From Corynebacterium matruchotii (GTDB lineage Bacteria > Actinomycetota > Actinomycetes > Mycobacteriales > Mycobacteriaceae), in NCBI RefSeq assembly GCF_011612265.2, contig NZ_CP050134.2, forward strand, positions 2,542,001 through 2,606,000: a stretch of DNA of 64,000 nucleotides, in the 5' to 3' direction. Below are positions 55,092-64,000 of the stretch, piece by piece. Under the pieces are notes generated by a model, which worked only from the letters and a program-made list of their open reading frames with translations, was not told the origin of the DNA and ran no database searches. The stretch's first letter is position 1. Each line of letters opens with the position of its first letter. The translations under genes and the position numbers were made by a program.

Positions 55092-55733
55092 ATGATGGAA
55101 GCCTTGGCGCAATATATCGTCCACCTCGGGATATTCGCCGTTATTGCTGTAATCTTCGCTGAATCCGGGCTGCTCGTCGGATTCTTCCTGCCTGGTGATA
55201 GCCTCCTGTTTCTCTCAGGCTTCTTAACGCAACAGGGCACCTTTGCTCTCAATATTCATCTTCTGGTGCTATTCCTGTTTCTTGCCGCGGTTTTGGGCGA
55301 TAACGTGGGCTACAGTTTTGGTGCCCGCGTGGGTAGGAAGCTGTTTGAGCGCCCGAATTCGAAGCTGTTTAAGCAGAAGTATCTCATTCAGGCGGAAGCG
55401 TTCTTTGAAAAACACGGTTCCAAGGCCATTGTGCTCGCCCGGTTTGTTCCTGTTGTGCGTACCTTCACCCCGATTGTTGCCGGGGTTTCCAAGATGCACT
55501 ACCACACGTTCTTTATCTATAACCTGCTGGGCGGGTTCTTGTGGACCGCTCTGTTCACCTATGCCGGCTACTATATCGGCCAAAAGCTTCATGACATGGG
55601 CTTTAGCATCGAGATCATTTCGGTCATCATCATTTTGATTTCCGTGGCCCCCATTGGCATCCACGCAATCTCTTCGAAAGAGCGTCGGGATGCGTTGCTG
55701 GCCAAGACCAAGAGCGTGTTTGTTCGCAAGTAG
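55092..55733 (+). CDS. DedA/VTT-domain membrane protein
   Basis: A 213-residue protein with about five hydrophobic segments. Motifs of the family are AESGLLVGFFLPGDSLLFLSG and GDNVGYSFGARVGRKLF, then ARFVPVVRTFTPIVAGVS. DedA proteins are putative phospholipid or undecaprenyl-phosphate flippases. ATG 55092 is preceded by AAGGAAC at 6 nt. Confidence 0.94.
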   Translation: MMEALAQYIVHLGIFAVIAVIFAESGLLVGFFLPGDSLLFLSGFLTQQGTFALNIHLLVLFLFLAAVLGDNVGYSFGARVGRKLFERPNSKLFKQKYLIQAEAFFEKHGSKAIVLARFVPVVRTFTPIVAGVSKMHYHTFFIYNLLGGFLWTALFTYAGYYIGQKLHDMGFSIEIISVIIILISVAPIGIHAISSKERRDALLAKTKSVFVRK

Positions 55734-55777
55734 ATTCGACTATTTTCGGTTTCCCGCACCGTGAACCATCCTGACCC

Positions 55778-55783
55778 TATACT
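55778..55783 (+). promoter_or_regulatory. -10 box of a leaderless lysR transcript
   Basis: TATACT lies 7 nt before ATG 55791, so the mRNA probably starts at or next to the start codon. Confidence 0.6.
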
Positions 55784-55790
55784 GGGCGTT

Positions 55791-56690
55791 ATGGATGTTC
55801 ACGTGCGGGATCTTCGCTATTTTATTGCGGTGGCCGAGGAGCTTCATTTCCGCAAGGCTGCCGAACGTTTATTCGTCAGTCAGCCGGTGTTGTCTCGGCA
55901 GATTGCCCGGCTGGAGACCATGGTGCAGGCGCGGTTATTGGAGCGCGACCACCGGTTGGTGCGGCTGACGCCCGCGGGGGAGTATTTGCTTGGGCGGGCC
56001 CGCATGCTGCTGGCGGAGTGGGACGAGACCGGTGTCGAGCTGGCCCGGCTGGGCAAGTTGCATGCATCGACGCTGATTGTGGGGTTGCAGACCGGTGTCG
56101 GTCGCGGGTTGACCGGCCGGTTGGCCGCCGGGTTGCGGGAGGTGGGGTGGCAGCTGGAGGCCCGGAATATTCCGTGGTCGGATCCACTGGCTGGGGTGGG
56201 CACGAAAGAGTGCGATGCGGGTTTCGCCTGGTTGGGGGCAACTACGGACCCGCAGTGCGCCCATGTGGTGGTGGCGGAGGAGCCGATCATGCTTGCGGTG
56301 AGCAGCGACCACCGGCTGGCCACACGCCCTGAGGTGGTGTTTGCGGATATTGCGCAGGAGGCCCTGGTGGCTCTGCCCGCCGAGGCTGGCGTGCTGCGTT
56401 CGTTTTGGTTGGCGGAGCACGCCCGCGACGATACCTGCCCGGCCACCGTTTCTTGCTTGTCGACGACCGCAGATGCCGCCCTGGAGAATGTCGCCGCCGG
56501 CCGTGGGTCGGTGTTGTTGGCGGCGGGGAATGCCCAGCTGTATGGCCGGGAGGGGTTGTGTTTTCTGCCGGTGGTGGATTTGCCGCCGGCCCGGCTGGCG
56601 TTTCTGTGGCGGGCGGCGGATGACCGCAGCATCATTGCCCACGCGGCCCGGATCATGGGCGACGCATCCGGTGATGCTTTTTCGCTATAG
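55791..56690 (+). CDS. LysR-family transcriptional regulator
   Basis: A 299-residue protein with a winged helix (RDLRYFIAVAEELHFRKAAE, then VSQPVLSRQIARLETMVQARL) and a periplasmic-binding-fold effector domain. I chose ATG 55791 (MDVHVRDLRYF) for its -10 box. It belongs to the BenM/CatM-like group. The next gene is a hydrolase on the same strand, which it may control. Confidence 0.92.
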   Translation: MDVHVRDLRYFIAVAEELHFRKAAERLFVSQPVLSRQIARLETMVQARLLERDHRLVRLTPAGEYLLGRARMLLAEWDETGVELARLGKLHASTLIVGLQTGVGRGLTGRLAAGLREVGWQLEARNIPWSDPLAGVGTKECDAGFAWLGATTDPQCAHVVVAEEPIMLAVSSDHRLATRPEVVFADIAQEALVALPAEAGVLRSFWLAEHARDDTCPATVSCLSTTADAALENVAAGRGSVLLAAGNAQLYGREGLCFLPVVDLPPARLAFLWRAADDRSIIAHAARIMGDASGDAFSL

Positions 56691-56735
56691 CAAAAAGTAT
56701 TAGACACCGCCTACCAGCCGCTTTAGGCTGGGGGC

Positions 56736-57623
56736 ATGATTTTTACTACCACCCGCGTTCGGTTTCCTAGTGGATCTGATGTTTTGGTTGGTGATCTGCA
56801 CCAACCGCAGGGCCAGGATACTGAGAGCGCTACCACAATCGTCATTGTCACCGGGTCGTGGACCACCGTGAAGGAGCAGCAGGCCGACTTTTATGCGCGT
56901 CGACTAGCCGCGGCGGGACTAACCACACTGGTGTTCGATTTCCGGGGTTTCGGGCAGAGCGAGGGTAACCCCCGGTGTTGGGAGAATCCCGCGCGGAAGG
57001 TCGAAGACATTCACGCCGCCGTCTCGTTCGCAGCTTCCCAAGGGTATACCCGGATTGGGGCGTTGGGGATTTGCGCATCCGCCGGCTACCAGGCGGTGAA
57101 TGCTGCCGATGATCAGCGGGTTTGTTCCCTCGCCCTGGTGGCGCCTTGGCTGCACAACCGGGAGCTTGTTGCCCCATATTATGGTGGGGAGGCCGGCGTT
57201 TCGGATCGCATCGACATGTCGCGTGCCGCGGCGGCCCGCTACGCGGAAACCGGGGAGGTGAGCTACATTCCTGCCATTTCCACCACCGACGAATCCGCAG
57301 CTATGTTCGGACCGTTTGATTATTACCTGGACCCGCAGCGAGGGGACATTCCCGAATGGGATAAGCAAATCGCTGTCATGTCGTGGGAGCCGTGGCTGAC
57401 GTTCAACCCCATCGACTCCGCCTCGAAGGTCACCGTCCCGGTGCACATGGTTCATTCCCGCGACGGCGCGGTACCCGATGGTGCGCAATTATTTTTCGAT
57501 GCGCTCCCCGGCCCGAAACATATTGACTGGCTGCCGGGAACCCAATTGGACTTTTATGACCAGCCGGCACAGGTCGACCCGGCGGTTGCCGCGGTTGTTG
57601 AGCACTTCCGGCACACACTATAG
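56736..57623 (+). CDS. alpha/beta hydrolase (YcjY/UilS-like)
   Basis: A 295-residue protein. FDFRGFGQSEG holds the oxyanion region, and LGICASAGYQ is the nucleophile elbow, which could use Cys or Ser as in the YcjY group. VHSRDGAVPD carries the acid residue and ALPGPKHIDW the His. Close relatives are often next to LysR and SnoaL-like genes, as here. Substrate unknown. Confidence 0.85.
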   Translation: MIFTTTRVRFPSGSDVLVGDLHQPQGQDTESATTIVIVTGSWTTVKEQQADFYARRLAAAGLTTLVFDFRGFGQSEGNPRCWENPARKVEDIHAAVSFAASQGYTRIGALGICASAGYQAVNAADDQRVCSLALVAPWLHNRELVAPYYGGEAGVSDRIDMSRAAAARYAETGEVSYIPAISTTDESAAMFGPFDYYLDPQRGDIPEWDKQIAVMSWEPWLTFNPIDSASKVTVPVHMVHSRDGAVPDGAQLFFDALPGPKHIDWLPGTQLDFYDQPAQVDPAVAAVVEHFRHTL

Positions 57624-57634
57624 GAGCAAAACCC

Positions 57635-58042
57635 ATGAGTAACGACATTATTCACGCCATCACCCGCCTGTTTTGGGCGGTCGACCACCACGATTGGGAC
57701 GCGCTCCCCAAGGTTTTGGGTAAGGAGGTGCTGCTTGATTATGGTGAGCCGGCAACGCTCACGCCCACCGATATTGTGTCCATGTGGCAGCCCCTGTTTA
57801 CGGCGTTGGACGCGCACCAGCATTTGGTGGGCAACCATCTGGTCACCGCCAGCGGGAATGCGGCGACCGTGACCGCGTCGTTTATTGCGACACACCAGTA
57901 TGCTGGTGAAACTTGGACACTGGGCGGCGATTATGAGTTTCGGCTGCTTAACGACGCCGGGTGGCGGATCACCGCCATGACCATGACCCCGGTGTGGCAG
58001 ACCGGCCCGGCGGACCTCATCCAGCGCGCCACCGGCAACTAG
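57635..58042 (+). CDS. SnoaL-like nuclear transport factor 2 (NTF2) family protein
   Basis: A 135-residue cone-shaped alpha+beta protein: AITRLFWAVDHHDWDALPKVLG, then GNHLVTASGNAATVTASFIATH and YEFRLLNDAGWRITAMTMTP. It starts at ATG 57635 behind TAGGAG, 12 bp after the hydrolase gene, so both belong to one transcript. Enzymatic isomerase/dehydratase or binding role unknown. Confidence 0.87.
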   Translation: MSNDIIHAITRLFWAVDHHDWDALPKVLGKEVLLDYGEPATLTPTDIVSMWQPLFTALDAHQHLVGNHLVTASGNAATVTASFIATHQYAGETWTLGGDYEFRLLNDAGWRITAMTMTPVWQTGPADLIQRATGN

Positions 58043-58225
58043 AAAGCGAAGCTTATTGGCCGCCGCAATATATGCTTGCTTTTGAGAACGGTATTCCGAT
58101 TCACCACCTGTCGGGGTAATGCACCGGGATAGGCTTCGGGAAGCATCGGAATGGTACGGGTAATTTTTCCACCGAGAAATAGAAAACAAGTTCGATACGA
58201 AAGGTTATATGGGATGAGGGACTGG

Positions 58226-58307
58226 TAGAAAAGGTCGTGTGCCTGCCCAATGCTTATGAGTAGTCACGGAAGCGACTAGAAGCACTACCACCGTACCCGA
58301 AAGGCTA
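58226..58307 (+). pseudogene. decayed C-terminus of the 58371-type protein family
   Basis: The frame around 58226-58307 reads EKVVCLPNAYE, a TAG stop, then SRKRLEALPPYPKG. This matches the end of the full-length neighbour (DKVLWHEWSRTMLETLPPYPG), with the tryptophan codon turned into a stop. Only the last third is recognisable. The rest of the 58043-58370 gap holds nothing else I can support. Confidence 0.6.
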
Positions 58308-58370
58308 GGTAGTCGGTTCAGTCTCTTATCAATAAGCCCAAATAATCTTCATGATAGAAAGCTGTCGACT

Positions 58371-59180
58371 ATGTATTCTGGTTTTTCTCCCGAGCTGAAC
58401 GCCGCTATCGAAGCCGGGGTGGCTAAGTATGGTCCGTTGGAGTTGTCGAAGCGGTTTTTGTTTCACTATATGCGGGAAAACGGCGTAACCTATGGTGATG
58501 CATGGCAGTGCGTGATGGAGTTGTCGGAATCTTCTTTTGAGGACCCTGTATATTTTCGCAAAGTTGAGCAGATTTATGCGAAGTACGCGAAAATCGTAGA
58601 CGAAGATTCAGCAGGCACTGAAGAGGAGAGCATCAGATGCTTTACGAAGAACGATGTGCTCATCAGTGTTTTATATAGTTCAGAATATCCCATATCACAA
58701 TTGCCTTATGATATTTGCGACAACGTGAAGGGGTTGTGTTGGGATGAGGAGCGGATACAAGACAGCTTCGCGGAATTAGATAACGAAACAGGGATACCTG
58801 ATTTTCACCCACCTGCTATTACATTTTCTACCCCTATTAAGTCGTTGGATGATGCCCGTAAGGCGGTGGCTGCCAGGAAGGATTTGGATCGCCCATTAAC
58901 ATTGCTTGATACGTGGGGGTTTGAGTCACCTACACAGTTTTTGGTGGTGGCGATTTTGTTTCAGGATTGGCCTATACCACCCTATAATTGTATTGTTGAT
59001 AAAACAGATGGCAAGGTATACACAACCGATATGAAAAACGCGGAAGTGTTTAAGCATTTCGGGGAAGACGGCATACGGGTTGTGAGTATGACGGGCAAAG
59101 ATAAGGTTTTATGGCATGAGTGGTCACGCACAATGCTGGAGACATTGCCACCATACCCGGGGGAAAACTGGCTCACATAG
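58371..59180 (+). CDS. uncharacterised two-domain protein (family also at 62405 and as a remnant at 58226)
   Basis: A 269-residue protein without signal or membrane segments. The N-terminal half (about 1-140; ELNAAIEAGVAKYGPLELSK, then MELSESSFEDPVYFRKVEQI) is homologous to the 136-residue protein at 62405. The C-terminal half (about 150-269) has FESPTQFLVVAILFQDWPIP and a final WSRTMLETLPPYPG. No known family. Lower GC than most of the window. Copies in different states around defence-like genes suggest a fast-turnover accessory family, perhaps a toxin or immunity type; unproven. Confidence 0.7.
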   Translation: MYSGFSPELNAAIEAGVAKYGPLELSKRFLFHYMRENGVTYGDAWQCVMELSESSFEDPVYFRKVEQIYAKYAKIVDEDSAGTEEESIRCFTKNDVLISVLYSSEYPISQLPYDICDNVKGLCWDEERIQDSFAELDNETGIPDFHPPAITFSTPIKSLDDARKAVAARKDLDRPLTLLDTWGFESPTQFLVVAILFQDWPIPPYNCIVDKTDGKVYTTDMKNAEVFKHFGEDGIRVVSMTGKDKVLWHEWSRTMLETLPPYPGENWLT

Positions 59181-59330
59181 ATGCCACTGTATTGAGTTGA
59201 CGGAAGACAATCGAAACTAGGATTTGGGCTGACCTTTTCCTGTATGATGCCTGGAACTGTGGCTTTAATTAATGCATTTAGCGGGCGGCCATTATCATCA
59301 GGTAGAGCAGAACTTTAGTCAATCTTGAGA

Positions 59331-60656
59331 ATGATACTATGGCGGTCTACTTTGGTAATAAATAGCAGTAAGAAATGGTCGTTGAGCCCCGTATTAGTGC
59401 TAGCTGGTGCTGAATTATGGGGCGCAATAGGAATGCAAGTTGCAGTATTCGCTGTTCCGCTGATTGCTCTCGAAATGTTCCAAGCCACACCAATGCAGGT
59501 TGCCTGTCTCAATCTGATGGAGTCTGCCGCGGCATTGGTCTTTGGTCTTGTGGTAGCGGGATCTATAGACCGTTTGCCGGGTGTTAGGGCAATAACAATC
59601 GCAAATTTTCTTCGGCTGATTGCCTGCATTTCGGTCGCTGTTTTTCTTTTTACGCGACCATCTTTCTCAATTCTGTTCGTTTGCCTATTTATCCTCGGCG
59701 TGTCAAGTTTGATGAATGAGGCCGGTGTCAACTCCACGGTGGTGGCTGTCGTCGGGCGCGGCACCAAATCCCTTAATAGGGTAAATTCGCTTCTTCGCAG
59801 TTCTGGAGTAATTTCTGAGCTAGGGGGAATTGCGCTAGGTGGTGTTGCATTAACTCTATTGACTTTCGCGGAGACGATGGCGATTGGTGCGTTAAGCTTC
59901 GGCCTCGCCCTGTTTCTTTCTTTTCGTCTTTGGCTTGTTCTGAGTCGTCAAAAAAAGGACAACGATGTTGTTTCATCCGACCGGGAAAGTGCTGTTGAAC
60001 CTGTCGGTTGGAAGGGGGAAGAATCAACTTTAAGTGGGCTCAAATATATATTCGGTAATAGCTTTTTAAAAAAGCTCACTCTTACCTCTTTCCACTTTAA
60101 TTTTTTTAGCTCGATTTTTCAGGCCGTGTTTGTCGTCTTTTGCGTGCAGATACTGGACTTCAAGCCCTGGGCGTTATCTATCGTCGGGATAGCCGGTGCG
60201 GTTGGGGGTCTTAGCGGAGCCGTGGCTGCAAGCACGTCGTTCTGTTCGAAGAATGCAAAGATTCTTTATGCGATCTCTATTGCTCTTCCGTCTCTGAGTA
60301 TCTCTTTAATGCTCTTTGCGCAATATAGCGGTTCAAACAACTTGCGAATTGGTTTAGTTGGGCTGGGTGAGTACATCTTCGGCTTCTGTATGGTGTTATG
60401 CATTGTGTTATTTAACACAGCAAGACAGCAATGTTCGCCTGATTCTATGGTGGGCAGTATAGCGGCTACAGAACGTACAGTTGCGCTTGGAGGTGAGGTT
60501 CCGGGATTTTTGCTCGGAGGAGTTCTTGCCACTGTCTTTTCCCTGGGGATAGCTATGTTAGTGGCGATTATAGGTATTCTTTTCGCTCCGGCTTGGCTTT
60601 GGCGGCTGAAGACATGGCCTTCTGGAGATGAATTCAGTGGTTCAGTGCAGACTTGA
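59331..60656 (+). CDS. MFS transporter (MFS_3/macrolide-efflux-like)
   Basis: A 441-residue protein with 12 membrane segments. VVAGSIDRLPGVRAI is the loop 2-3 signature, and ELGGIALGGVAL and VGSIAATERTVALGGEV are typical of the MefA-like group. It has lower GC than the main genome and sits among decayed genes, so it was probably acquired by transfer. I chose ATG 59331 over TTG 59325. Confidence 0.82.
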   Translation: MILWRSTLVINSSKKWSLSPVLVLAGAELWGAIGMQVAVFAVPLIALEMFQATPMQVACLNLMESAAALVFGLVVAGSIDRLPGVRAITIANFLRLIACISVAVFLFTRPSFSILFVCLFILGVSSLMNEAGVNSTVVAVVGRGTKSLNRVNSLLRSSGVISELGGIALGGVALTLLTFAETMAIGALSFGLALFLSFRLWLVLSRQKKDNDVVSSDRESAVEPVGWKGEESTLSGLKYIFGNSFLKKLTLTSFHFNFFSSIFQAVFVVFCVQILDFKPWALSIVGIAGAVGGLSGAVAASTSFCSKNAKILYAISIALPSLSISLMLFAQYSGSNNLRIGLVGLGEYIFGFCMVLCIVLFNTARQQCSPDSMVGSIAATERTVALGGEVPGFLLGGVLATVFSLGIAMLVAIIGILFAPAWLWRLKTWPSGDEFSGSVQT

Positions 60657-60983
60657 TTCAAAGAGCGGACTTTTTTACTGACTGTGTTGTCTCTCGTGTT
60701 GATTTTTCGCTTTGCGACGTCACTTAAAGTAGTAAACCTGTAACAGCGAAGGACGGCGCAAGTGCAACAACGATATTTCTCGCCACCGTCTTTGTTGAAA
60801 AGAGACATCCCTATACCAGGGGCCTGCTCTCGATTGATCAGAACTGCGGGATTCTCACCAATAATACCTGTAAAAAGCATATTTTTCATGCGTATCACCT
60901 ATAGGCACCTATGTGCATATGGAAAGACTTTTCCGTAAACTTCCGTATAACGGATATCAACGCAACGTGGAAGGAAACGCATC
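60657..60983. other. gap with a possible antisense Cys-rich small frame
   Basis: On the minus strand, ATG 60889 preceded by AGGTGA opens MKNMLFTGIIGENPAVLINR, then a Cys-containing stretch KYRCCTCAVLRCYRF. The frame then runs on into the antisense of the MFS gene. It might be a small peptide gene, but the extension makes coding doubtful. Nothing else is supported here. Confidence 0.25.
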
Positions 60984-62299
60984 ATGTTGGTCGAATATCA
61001 GGTTGCCAACTTTGGGCCCTACAAACAGCCCATTTCGCTCAACATGAAGTCCACAGAAGACGACAGCTTCTGTGGACGTATACCTCGATTTGAGTCCCCT
61101 TATCACATGTCAGTTAATCCTGTAGCCGCCATCTATGGGCCCAATTCTTCAGGTAAAAGCACTATTTTTGAGTCATTATCCCGATTAGCTTCTACAATCC
61201 TGGGAGACAAACCAACGATTTGGCAACGACGATGTACTTTTGCCCTCGATCCATCTATGCAAGATGAACCAACATTATTCAAGTTGGTTTTTATGCTTGA
61301 TGAAAAAATGTATTCATATTTTTTAGCTATTCGCAATGGCTATGTGATCGAAGAATATTTAGCATTACTGACCGCAGACCAAGAAAAACTCTATTTCGAA
61401 CGAACTGTAGATGGCACGGAATTCGGTAGTACATGGGACAACGACATCTTACTTACCGAAATAGCTAAAACATTATCTGAAAAAGACACCCTTACTGGTC
61501 GAATAGCTAAAATCCTCAGTAATAACGAAAAATACACAGAAATTAATTCTGTCTATCACTTTCTAGAAAGAACATTTTGGGTTTCATCCAATTCACTTGA
61601 AACCGGCATCTTCCCGGGTTTTACGATAATGACAGCCTTAACACCATCCTTAGCACTCTAGATACTGGTGTCACTGGTCTAGATTTCACGCCTCTTACCA
61701 TGGAGGAACAGCCATTTGATCAAGAGGAGTTGGATTTGAGTACTTCCATCGACATGCAGATGGGAGAGTTTCGCACCAAAAATGGAAAACTCTATGCCGT
61801 CTCTCATGGCGACCACAGTGGGAAAGGAAACCCTGAAGTTAAATATGTCCGTTTTCGCCACCGTGGTAGTCAAGATCATGAATACTTTCTCGATTGGCAT
61901 CAGGAATCACAGGGCACTCGAAAAATAATCATGTTGCTACCATTGTTATGGATAGCTGCAAGATCGCCCGGTGACCTCATATTATTAGTGGATGAATTGG
62001 ATAATAGCCTCCACACACAATTAGCCAAAGCTCTTATCCAAGGATTTCTGGATACCTGCACGAATCGTACACGTGCACAACTAATTTTCACCACACATGA
62101 TTTATTACTCATGGATTGCAACGAGCTTCTTCGTCGGGATGAAATCTGGATCACAGATAAATCGATTGATGGCGAATCCACCCTCATTGGACTACCAGAA
62201 TACCGTGGCATCATGCATGATGAGGATATTCGCAAAAGCTATCTTGAAGGACGTTTTGGCGGCATACCCCAATTAGATAGCTTTACATTGGAGAAATAA
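60984..62299 (+). pseudogene. AAA15/AbiLi (RloA-like) ATPase, frameshifted
   Basis: Two frames make one protein of about 438 residues. The first half (ATG 60984) has VANFGPYKQPISLN and the Walker A YGPNSSGKST (residues 51-60). The second half has LLVDELDNSLHTQLAKAL (Walker B, signature) and FTTHDLLLMD. The join lies at a four-T run, 61619-61622; one extra T would give FPGFYDNDSLNTIL and restore a continuous protein. It belongs to the OLD-like/AAA15 family found in AbiL (AbiLi/RloA) abortive-infection systems. An RloB remnant follows. Decayed defence gene or a sequencing error. Confidence 0.78.
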
Positions 62300-62303
62300 A
62301 ACG

Positions 62304-62400
62304 ATGTCAAAGAGTAAAAGTTATCGTGGAAAGTTGGATGGATCATATGCTCCCACCCGACTTCGAAAAGCATAAGCAGGTTATTGAGGCCCGCACTTGA
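62304..62400 (+). pseudogene. remnant of RloB/AbiLii-like gene
   Basis: ATG 62304 opens MSKSKSYRGKLDGSYAPTRL, stopping at 62375. A second frame closes with LPPDFEKHKQVIEART. RloB proteins begin with a similar basic segment; the TOPRIM-like core is missing. Its position right after the RloA-like ATPase supports a deleted partner gene. Confidence 0.5.
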
Positions 62401-62404
62401 TGGT

Positions 62405-62815
62405 TTATAATTTTTGAATACTTTCAGTTATCCTATCAAAATCCCAATCGTCATTTACCGCATCATAACAGGCATTATAGGGAAACTCTTCAATAGGTGA
62501 TTTTAACCCATCATAAATACCTTCCATAACGGAAATGTGTACTACCAGCGTAATCTCTGCTGGTTCGCGCCTTTCATCCGAGTACGCATCTTCACTATAT
62601 TTATCGGTTAGTTGCTCAACTTTCGCTATATATTGGGGATCACTATAGGATGATTCCGAAAGTTCTGCCAGGCAATCCCATACTTCACCATCATGCACAC
62701 CACTTTCAGTCATGAAGTAAAACAAAAATTTTTTAGCGCATTCTATGGGCCCAAACTTGGCGGTGGCAGCATCAATTGCATCTTGGAGCTCTTGCGGAAA
62801 ACCGTAACCAAACAT
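62405..62815 (-). CDS. uncharacterised short paralogue of the 58371 protein
   Basis: A 136-residue protein (FPQELQDAIDAATAKFGPIE, then AELSESSYSDPQYIAKVEQL) homologous along its length to the first half of the 269-residue protein at 58371, down to the DWDFDRITESIQKL end. It lacks the second domain. Convergent with the decayed AbiL-like genes. Function unknown. Confidence 0.68.
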   Translation of the reverse strand: MFGYGFPQELQDAIDAATAKFGPIECAKKFLFYFMTESGVHDGEVWDCLAELSESSYSDPQYIAKVEQLTDKYSEDAYSDERREPAEITLVVHISVMEGIYDGLKSPIEEFPYNACYDAVNDDWDFDRITESIQKL

Positions 62816-63134
62816 AAATATTCGCCTCGATATCGCCTATATTTTTCTGATGACATAGTTTCTCCAAAGGAGTTAGTACCTGGAAGTTTACCCATCTGCT
62901 GGGACAATTCACCTGCACCAACAAATAGCAAATCGGAAAGAGCATGTCATCCGCCTTGCTTTCTCTTGCTCAGGTTACCCACGGTTAGGATGTAACTATA
63001 ATTGGTATAGCCCGGAACTTTAGGCCTTGAAAGCACAAGGTATAGGTGTGGACAAGTTGGTCGGCTATGCCAGCTTGCAGTCGGCGCTCATCGCTTCAAC
63101 ACTGTTTCAGCAAAAGGAAATTGTAGTCCATAAA

Positions 63135-63356
63135 ATGAAATCACTCCGGTTTTTCCTGGTCCTGTTACTGATTTGGTTAGGAACCCAAATTGTTATCTGG
63201 GGCTGGTCAGAATTCATCTTGAAAGGCAGCCAGTTAGAGCGTGTGCTAGAACTCGAAGACGTAGAGCCCTACCTCAAAATCCCTTTCTATCTCCTTTTCC
63301 CAGTACCCTATGCTGTAGCAGTCACACATCGAATAGTGAAGAAGGACAACACATAA
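63135..63356 (+). CDS. small two-TM membrane protein
   Basis: From ATG 63135 (MKSLRFFLVLLLIWLGTQIV) the frame encodes 73 residues with two hydrophobic segments and a charged loop (ILKGSQLERVLELEDVEPYL), then a basic tail (THRIVKKDNT). The longer frame from 63027 lacks a good start. No family recognised. Confidence 0.5.
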   Translation: MKSLRFFLVLLLIWLGTQIVIWGWSEFILKGSQLERVLELEDVEPYLKIPFYLLFPVPYAVAVTHRIVKKDNT

Positions 63357-64000
63357 CTCGCACTACAATTGGGACACAGTCGCATTCATGCCTACTGTCT
63401 TCGTTCAATAAAGCCTGGGCGGCACCACCCACTCCAGGCTTCATACTTGATTATTTCGTCACTTTGACTAGAATCACTCTCAGAAGCAAGGGCGCTTGAT
63501 TGTTGCCAAGATGCATCAAGAGGGGGCCTGGCTTGTGACCGTGACTTTTGAGTCACAGGGCTGCGGCAGGCGCAAGCTGCTTCACATTCTTTAACTCCCC
63601 AAGATTCATCCCCTGGGGAGCTTTTATTCGTGTTGAGCAACCCAGTTCTAGAGCCATACTCCTGGAGAAGCTTGCTGGACCGACTATCGTTGTTAATGCG
63701 GCTATTGAAGCTTACTTAGATACTAAGGGTGAATAAGGAGAAGAGTATAACATTTGCTTGAAGAAAAAGGTATAGGGAGAATCTATAAAACCATTTACTG
63801 CTACTATAGACAGCCTTTAGCGTTGTGACGTTTTAGCGTGCCACTACTAGTGCTACCACACGATCGTTACGCGCTCGCCTGGTCTTTAAAAATTCGTCTC
63901 CCTTAGCCACCCACGATCAATGTTTGTAAAAGACCCCAAAAATTTCACGCGGTACAAAAGCAATAATGTGCTAGACATCTACTAGAAAGCTTATTCAACT
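63357..64000. other. window end without a supported gene
   Basis: About 640 bp. One frame (63548-63736, 62 residues) ends IRVEQPSSRAILLEKLAGPT and could be a truncated gene, but no start signal is visible. The final bases read GCTTATTCAACT, like the end of the decayed element at 24975, too short to call. Confidence 0.3.

Noticed and set aside
60266-60898. 210-residue minus-strand frame
   Set aside because: About 390 bp are antisense to the MFS gene; only its first part is kept as a low-confidence observation.
1-64000. tRNA, rRNA or tmRNA genes
   Set aside because: I looked for cloverleaf arms and the GGTTCGAATC-type T-loop in gaps and saw none; a dedicated scan would be decisive.
63980-64000. 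Second copy of the insertion element at the window end
   Set aside because: Only about 10 bp match the element terminus.

Overview
The window comes from a mycolic-acid actinobacterium, most likely a Corynebacterium. The main support is a cell-wall arabinogalactan block in the usual Corynebacterineae order: a GlfT1-like galactofuranosyltransferase, a GtrA-family protein, DprE1, DprE2, AftA and a single Emb arabinosyltransferase. Other support is a moderately GC-rich base composition, many start codons placed directly after a -10 box (leaderless style), an LldD-type lactate dehydrogenase and a maltokinase-cap protein. I cannot name the species from sequence alone.

Layout. 0-1 kb: 5' part of a Mn/Zn-type ABC substrate-binding lipoprotein with a DtxR/MntR-like box. 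1-15 kb: glfT1, then an unusual array of alternating palindromic repeats (2.1-3.4 kb), an MFS exporter, GtrA, a collagen-linker pRiA4b-like protein, and dprE1-dprE2-aftA-emb. 15.1-16.7 kb: a second palindrome array that is an inverted, diverged copy of the first, so the 11.7-kb cell-wall block is bracketed by long inverted repeats. 16.7-22.1 kb: PrsW-like membrane protease pair, M13 metallopeptidase, maltokinase-cap protein, alpha/beta hydrolase. 22.1-24.2 kb: two related exported or anchored proteins, one carrying an amidase domain and a frame-disrupting poly-G tract in its signal peptide. 24.2-26.1 kb: AT-rich gene desert with a decayed insertion element.

26-29.3 kb: small repair and housekeeping genes (alkyltransferase-like protein, VOC, S4, YbjQ, and a Tag glycosylase fused in frame to an SDR). 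29.3-35.7 kb: HrpB helicase, then a compact operon of ClpN-like protein, HTH protein, MoxR AAA+ ATPase, VWA/metallopeptidase-like protein and a helical-repeat protein, with three copies of the palindrome GTCAAC-N4-GTTGAC sitting on its promoters. 35.7-39.7 kb: MarR, two PH-like membrane paralogues, an MFS/ArsR divergent pair. 39.8-41.1 kb: lldD. 41.1-48.8 kb: ECF sigma factor, acidic protein, membrane Hsp70 and two dynamin-like GTPases on the minus strand, and a divergent Asp-rich calcium-repeat protein. This is the most system-like locus in the window.

48.8-58 kb: GNAT-LOG fusion, class III sirtuin, ROK regulator, gamma carbonic anhydrase, nitroreductase, AAG-type glycosylase, DedA, LysR, hydrolase and SnoaL-like protein. 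58-64 kb: a lower-GC, decaying island with an uncharacterised protein family in three states (remnant, full, short), an MFS exporter, and a broken AbiL/RloAB-like ATPase plus RloB remnant, suggesting a defence island that has lost function.
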